64,000 nucleotides of DNA from Peptococcaceae bacterium UBA7702 (lineage in GTDB: Bacteria > Bacillota > Dehalobacteriia > UBA7702), in contig DLGE01000015.1 in NCBI GenBank assembly GCA_002482535.1, forward strand, positions 14,673 to 78,672, written 5' to 3'. The notes beneath the pieces were generated by a model, which saw only the letters and a program-made list of their open reading frames with translations, was not told the origin of the DNA and searched no databases. Of the stretch, positions 59,750 to 64,000 are shown one piece after another (positions within the stretch are counted from its first letter, which is position 1; every line of letters starts with the position of its first letter). Position numbers and translations under genes: made by a program.

Positions 59750-60757
59750 TTATTTCACAAGATCGTAATGGTACGCGATGTCCGCCGCCTGTTTTTGTGC
59801 TTCCATATAGGTTGTGAGCAGACTCTGTTTTTCGGTATTCTCTTGCTCTGCGCAGATAAAGGCAAGAACCTCGTCGATATGGGCAGGGGAAAGAGATTCG
59901 TCGCAATAGATGATATGGTAGCCGTAAGACGTTTTTACCGGCGTTTTCGTATAGGTCCCGGCCTCCTCCAAGGAAAAGGCGGCGGCCACAAAGGAGGCCT
60001 CCAACTCGGTATTGTCCTCGGTCAAAGTCAAATCTATTTTGCCGCCGGTAGCCGCCGTCGCCGTATCGTCAGAGTATTTCACCGCCATGGTAACGAAGGA
60101 CGCGCCGTCGTCAAGCTGCTTTATGATCTTCTCTGCCCGCTCCTTAGCGGTTTGCCATTCCTGGTCCGTATAAAGGAGATCGCCCTCTTCATCGGTTTTC
60201 ACTTCCCGGTCGTCGGCGGCGTAAGGCTTAATCAGGATATGGGAGACGACCCGCGTGTTATAGCTCACCGGATCGGCGTCATAAATTTCCTGGGCCGCAT
60301 CCATGCTCACCGTCAAGTCTTCCTCTGCCGCCAGGGAGTCCTTGATGTTTTCTTCCGCCAGCATATAGCGGTACTGATTGAAAAAGAAGTCCTGATCAAG
60401 ATGGTAAGTCTCGATTTCCTCCAACCCCTCGCCGTAAGTGCCGTAGAGGGCGGCAAGCTGTTCTTCAAAATACGTCTGGGTTTCCTCCTCCGTGGGCCAG
60501 CAATCCTTTGTGATAGCCGTTTGTTTTAACAGCCGGTAGTACACCAACTGGTTGACCACAGTCTCCTTCATTTCGGCGCTGTCTTCAAGGGTTTCATCGT
60601 TGGCTTCATAGATGACCCGTAGGTTGTCCCAATATTCATCGAATTCCGCAACCGTTATGCCCTCTCCGTTGACTTCAGCCACATGGGCGCCGCCGCAGGC
60701 GGTAAGAAAAAAGGCCAAAAACAGCAGTAAGATAACGGCGGTTGGTTTTTTCATCAT
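59750..60757 (-). CDS. PrsA/SurA-type foldase lipoprotein (paralogue)
   Basis: 335 residues. Lipobox FLTACG, conserved VAEVNGEGITVAEFDEY after it, parvulin-like domain (SHILIKPYA, ASFVTMAVKYSDDTATAATGGKID, YGYHIIYCDE). GGAG precedes the ATG. Begins 25 bases after mfd, so cotranscribed. Divergent from its neighbour, probably with different client proteins. Confidence 0.88.
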   Translation of the reverse strand: MMKKPTAVILLLFLAFFLTACGGAHVAEVNGEGITVAEFDEYWDNLRVIYEANDETLEDSAEMKETVVNQLVYYRLLKQTAITKDCWPTEEETQTYFEEQLAALYGTYGEGLEEIETYHLDQDFFFNQYRYMLAEENIKDSLAAEEDLTVSMDAAQEIYDADPVSYNTRVVSHILIKPYAADDREVKTDEEGDLLYTDQEWQTAKERAEKIIKQLDDGASFVTMAVKYSDDTATAATGGKIDLTLTEDNTELEASFVAAAFSLEEAGTYTKTPVKTSYGYHIIYCDESLSPAHIDEVLAFICAEQENTEKQSLLTTYMEAQKQAADIAYHYDLVK

Positions 60758-60781
60758 AACTTCTCCGTTTTCTGAGCTTTT

Positions 60782-63700
60782 TTACGCTTCCTTTGTCAGG
60801 AAAACGAGTATTTTAATCATATAAAGCAGGGCTTTTTCCGGGGAAAGGGGTTCCGTATTGACCTTCATTTCCAGGTGGTCGTTCATAGAAAAAGCGAAGC
60901 GCCGGCCAAAGGTCTGCACCAAACGGGAAACATTTTCACTGCCGACATTGTTGAGACCGTCGAAAACCAGGGAAAAGGCATTTTTCTTTTGGTTTACAGC
61001 GACGATGCCCAACCGTTCCGCCAGAAGTTTCAAACGAATCACCAAAAACAGATGGTAGACAGGATCGGGAACAGAGCCGAAACGGTCTTCCAGCTCATTG
61101 AGGTATTCCTTCATTTCCTCTTCACTGCCGATCTCCGCAATTCTTTTGTAAACAGCAATTTTGATGTCGCCGTCGCCAACGTAATCTTCCGGAAGATACG
61201 CAGAGCAAAGAACGTCGATGGCCACCTCTTCCTTCTCCTTTGCCACGGTTTGGCCGTTGAGGCGGCGCACTTCTTCGTCGATGAGGCGGCAGTACATGTC
61301 AAAACCCACGGAGGCCATATGACCGTGTTGTTCCGCGCCGAGAATATTGCCGGCGCCGCGGATCTCCAGATCCCGCATGGCGATTTTAAAGCCGCTGCCC
61401 AAATCGGTATATTCCTTCACCGCCGCCAATCGCTTTTGCGCGGAGACGTTGAGCAATTTACCTTTGGGATAGAAAAAGTAGGCGTAGGCCTGCTGCCGGC
61501 TGCGGCCGACGCGGCCCCGCAACTGATACATTTGGGAAAGGCCGAAGCGGTCGGCGCCGTCAACGATCAGCGTATTGACATTGGGAAAGTCCAGCCCCGA
61601 TTCCACAATGGTGGTACAGAGCAACACGTCCGCTTCGCGCTGCATGAAATCAAGCATCACTTGTTCCAACTGGCGTTCGGCCATTTGACCGTGACCGATG
61701 ATGATTTCTGCGCCGGGGACGAGTTCCTTCAAACCGGCAGCGGCGGCGGCGATATCTTCAATTCGGTTATGAATACAATAAACCTGTCCGCCGCGGCTGA
61801 GTTCCCGTTCAATGGCTTCTTTGACCAGGCGGTTCTGATACTCCATTACGTAAGTCTTCACCGGCTGCCGGAATTGAGGCGGTGTTTCGATGATGCTGAT
61901 ATCGCGAACGCCCAGCAAAGACATGTGGAGCGTCCGGGGAATCGGCGTCGCCGACATGGCGAGGACATCAACGTTCTTTTTCAGCTTTTTGATCTTCTCT
62001 TTATGGGCCACACCGAAACGCTGTTCTTCATCGATGACCAGCAAGCCGAGGTCGTGGTATTTCACCCTGCGATTAAAGAGCATGTGGGTACCAATAACGA
62101 TATCGACTTCCCCGGTAGCCAGGCGGGTAAGGACAGTTTCGATTTCCTTTTTTGGTTTAAAACGGCTCAAGACGCCGATGCACACACCGAATTTCTCCAA
62201 GCGTTCTTTAAAGGTCCGCTCATGCTGTTGCGCCAAAATGGTGGTGGGTACCAGCACCGCCACTTGTTTACCGTCGAGAACCGCCTTGAAGGCGGCCCTG
62301 AGGGACACCTCTGTTTTACCGTAGCCGACATCGCCGCAGAGGAGACGGTCCATGGGCCGGGGTTTTTCCATATCTCTTTTGACGTCTTCGATGGCTTCGG
62401 TCTGATCAGGCGTTTCTTCGTAGGGGAAATCCGCCTCCATTTCCATGAGCCAGTCATTGTCAACGGAAAAGGCGTAGCCCTTTTCCTGTTCCCTGGCGGC
62501 GTAGAGTTTCAGCAGATCCCCGGCCATCTCCCGGACGGCGCCGCGTACCTTTTCTTTGGTATTTTTCCATTCCTTGCCGCCGAGACGGTTCAGTTTCGGC
62601 GCGTAATCGCCGCCGCCGATATATTTTTGCAGCAAATCCATCTGGTTGGTGGGAATGTAGAGTTTATCCTTCCCCTCATAGCGGATTTGCAGATAATCGC
62701 TTTCCACGCCGTCAACCATAAGGCGTTCAATACCAAGATATTGGCCGATACCGTGGGTTTCATGAACCACGTAATCACCGGCTTTTAAGTCCACAAAGGA
62801 AGAAATCGGCTTGCCTTTTTGCTTTCGCTTCTTTTCACCGGGGTTCACATAGCCCAAAAGATCCCGCTCGGCGATAAAGTAAGCGGGAACGTCATAGATT
62901 TCGAGGCTCTTCTCCAGGGGAAAACAGACGACGCGGCAATCACGAAGCTCCCAGGTTTCAGCAATGCCCCGCATTTTCTCAAGACCGCTTTCCTCGGCGG
63001 CACAGAAAAAGAGCTTGCCTTTGCCCGCTAGCTCCCGCAGTTCCTCCCCGCGCTCCGTTTTCATTCGAAAGAAGGAAAATTCTCGGATGGCCAAAGAATC
63101 CACGGTTTTCGTGTCAAGACCCGTCGGCGTCCGCAGAAAGGAAAATACCAGCAACAAACAGCGGTTAAGGGCGGCAAAGGTTTGCGATACGCTACGAAAA
63201 TGATCGGTATACCCCGGCAGGATATCCCCCTCCAGGTAAAGTTCTTTATAAATATTGGCCAGATCCTCGTCGTCTTCTTTGAGGCCTTCCCGGATACGGG
63301 CGGCTTCATCAACAATCACGAGACCGTCGCGGTCAAGGTAATCTTCCAAATAGGCTTCCCCATAAAAATAAGGCAACAGTTGCTCGGTAACGTCGGGGAG
63401 CGCCCCCTCGGCCAAATAATCAAGGAGCCGCAGTCTCCGGTCGAGACAGCGCTTTTTTGCCTCGCCCTTCAACTTTTCCGCCATTTTTTCCGTTTCCGCT
63501 TGCAGGCGCTCTAATCCCGCTTCCCGGCCCTTTTCCGGCAGGAAAAAGGCGGCGCCGGGACCGATCACGACTTTCCCCGCCTCTCTCAAAGAAACCTGGG
63601 TTTCTTGATCGAAAACGCGAATCGATTCAATCTCATCATCAAAAAAATCAACGCGGTAAGGATGAGGGGCCGCCGGCGGAAAAATATCCACAATGCTGCC

Positions 63701-64000
63701 TCGCACACTGAAGGTCCCCGGTTCTTCGGTGAGGGTGTCCGCTGTATAGCCCATATCCACCAAACGGCGGCTCAAAGCGGCGATCTCCAAAACATCGCCA
63801 ACGTTCAAAAAAATCCGGCAGCGTTCCCAGTCTCTTGGGGGAATCATCCGTCGGGAGAGGGTATTCTTTGAGATCACGGCAAAAAAGGGCTTTTCCGATA
63901 AAAGCCCTTCGGTAACGCGAATGCGGTCGATTTTCTGACGGTCGTTGCCGGCCATCGATTCATAAGGCAGCAGATCCTTGGCGGGATAAAACCCCACTTC
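60782..64000 (-). CDS. mfd: transcription-repair coupling factor Mfd, 5' end cut by window
   Basis: At least 1072 residues; the start lies beyond position 64000 (family length about 1150-1180). UvrB-like N-terminal module (YPAKDLLPYESM), RNA-polymerase interacting domain (DYVVHETHGIGQYLGIE), translocase domain with Walker A GDVGYGKTE and DEEQ box (VIDEEQRFG), the motif ALLxVGRVGRS-like LRGRVGRS, and the C-terminal TRCF domain. Removes stalled RNA polymerase at DNA lesions and recruits UvrA. Housekeeping gene, unrelated to the methylamine system. Confidence 0.96.
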   Translation of the reverse strand, partial: EVGFYPAKDLLPYESMAGNDRQKIDRIRVTEGLLSEKPFFAVISKNTLSRRMIPPRDWERCRIFLNVGDVLEIAALSRRLVDMGYTADTLTEEPGTFSVRGSIVDIFPPAAPHPYRVDFFDDEIESIRVFDQETQVSLREAGKVVIGPGAAFFLPEKGREAGLERLQAETEKMAEKLKGEAKKRCLDRRLRLLDYLAEGALPDVTEQLLPYFYGEAYLEDYLDRDGLVIVDEAARIREGLKEDDEDLANIYKELYLEGDILPGYTDHFRSVSQTFAALNRCLLLVFSFLRTPTGLDTKTVDSLAIREFSFFRMKTERGEELRELAGKGKLFFCAAEESGLEKMRGIAETWELRDCRVVCFPLEKSLEIYDVPAYFIAERDLLGYVNPGEKKRKQKGKPISSFVDLKAGDYVVHETHGIGQYLGIERLMVDGVESDYLQIRYEGKDKLYIPTNQMDLLQKYIGGGDYAPKLNRLGGKEWKNTKEKVRGAVREMAGDLLKLYAAREQEKGYAFSVDNDWLMEMEADFPYEETPDQTEAIEDVKRDMEKPRPMDRLLCGDVGYGKTEVSLRAAFKAVLDGKQVAVLVPTTILAQQHERTFKERLEKFGVCIGVLSRFKPKKEIETVLTRLATGEVDIVIGTHMLFNRRVKYHDLGLLVIDEEQRFGVAHKEKIKKLKKNVDVLAMSATPIPRTLHMSLLGVRDISIIETPPQFRQPVKTYVMEYQNRLVKEAIERELSRGGQVYCIHNRIEDIAAAAAGLKELVPGAEIIIGHGQMAERQLEQVMLDFMQREADVLLCTTIVESGLDFPNVNTLIVDGADRFGLSQMYQLRGRVGRSRQQAYAYFFYPKGKLLNVSAQKRLAAVKEYTDLGSGFKIAMRDLEIRGAGNILGAEQHGHMASVGFDMYCRLIDEEVRRLNGQTVAKEKEEVAIDVLCSAYLPEDYVGDGDIKIAVYKRIAEIGSEEEMKEYLNELEDRFGSVPDPVYHLFLVIRLKLLAERLGIVAVNQKKNAFSLVFDGLNNVGSENVSRLVQTFGRRFAFSMNDHLEMKVNTEPLSPEKALLYMIKILVFLTKEA

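Noticed and set aside
60875..62788. 637-codon frame antisense to mfd
   Set aside because: A shadow of the high-GC third positions of mfd; composition unlike a real protein. The same holds for long antisense frames at 21383-22390, 35337-36422, 37305-38354, 50029-51027 and 55096-56064.
1..64000. CRISPR array, rRNA, tRNA (including pylT) or intact transposase
   Set aside because: Looked for and none seen. The short repeats present are promoter-linked or hairpins. A tRNA could be missed by eye, so absence of pylT here is only provisional.

Overview
The window looks like part of the chromosome of an anaerobic, probably Gram-positive-lineage bacterium (Bacillota, Clostridia/Peptococcaceae/Negativicutes type) that lives on methylated amines. 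The reasons are a corrinoid methyltransferase gene set, many sigma-54 activators plus rpoN, S-layer-homology (SLH) surface proteins, an Mfd followed by PrsA-type lipoproteins, and TAG-encoded pyrrolysine (Pyl) in two genes. The species cannot be named from the sequence alone. Of 41 protein genes recognised, none ends in TAG (31 TAA, 10 TGA). The only two in-frame TAG codons sit exactly where pyrrolysine is expected in MttB (trimethylamine methyltransferase, codon 328) and MtbB (dimethylamine methyltransferase, codon 350).

Layout, left to right. 0.1-8.2 kb (minus): operon of an MttB-family protein, Pyl-type mttB and two APC permeases, behind a sigma-54 promoter and its activator gene. 8.3-18.1 kb: a separate MFS gene, then an operon (MttB-family, MFS, MttB-family, MFS, UROD-family protein) facing a divergent activator. 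18.4-22.8 kb (plus): CarD-like regulator and an iorA-iorB-phenylacetate-CoA-ligase-like operon. 22.9-30.4 kb (minus): three secreted proteins with transcobalamin-like (DUF4430) and alpha/alpha-barrel-like regions, two of them with SLH anchors, behind a cobalamin riboswitch with terminator. 30.6-36.7 kb: rpoN, a DMT exporter and two MFS genes. 36.9-46.3 kb (minus): MttB-family gene and its sigma-54 activator; a sigma-54 operon of hydantoinase-like ASKHA protein, DUF1638 protein and two MetH-activation-domain-like proteins; another activator. 46.6-53 kb (minus): BCCT - MttB-family - BCCT with its activator. 53.2-58.4 kb (minus): Pyl-type mtbB, corrinoid protein, TauE/SafE-family permease and their activator. 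58.5-64 kb: two PrsA-like lipoproteins and mfd (cut by the window end).

How it fits together (inference): transporters of the APC, MFS and BCCT families bring in methylated amines or betaines; MttB/MtbB proteins move a methyl group to a corrinoid protein; an ASKHA/MetH-like module may service the corrinoid; surface proteins under B12 control may capture cobalamin; and RpoN with six dedicated activators switches individual operons on. Seven good -24/-12 promoters were found, most preceded by short phased repeats that could be activator sites. Pyl synthesis genes and pylT, the methylcorrinoid:folate methyltransferase and most corrinoid proteins are not in the window.
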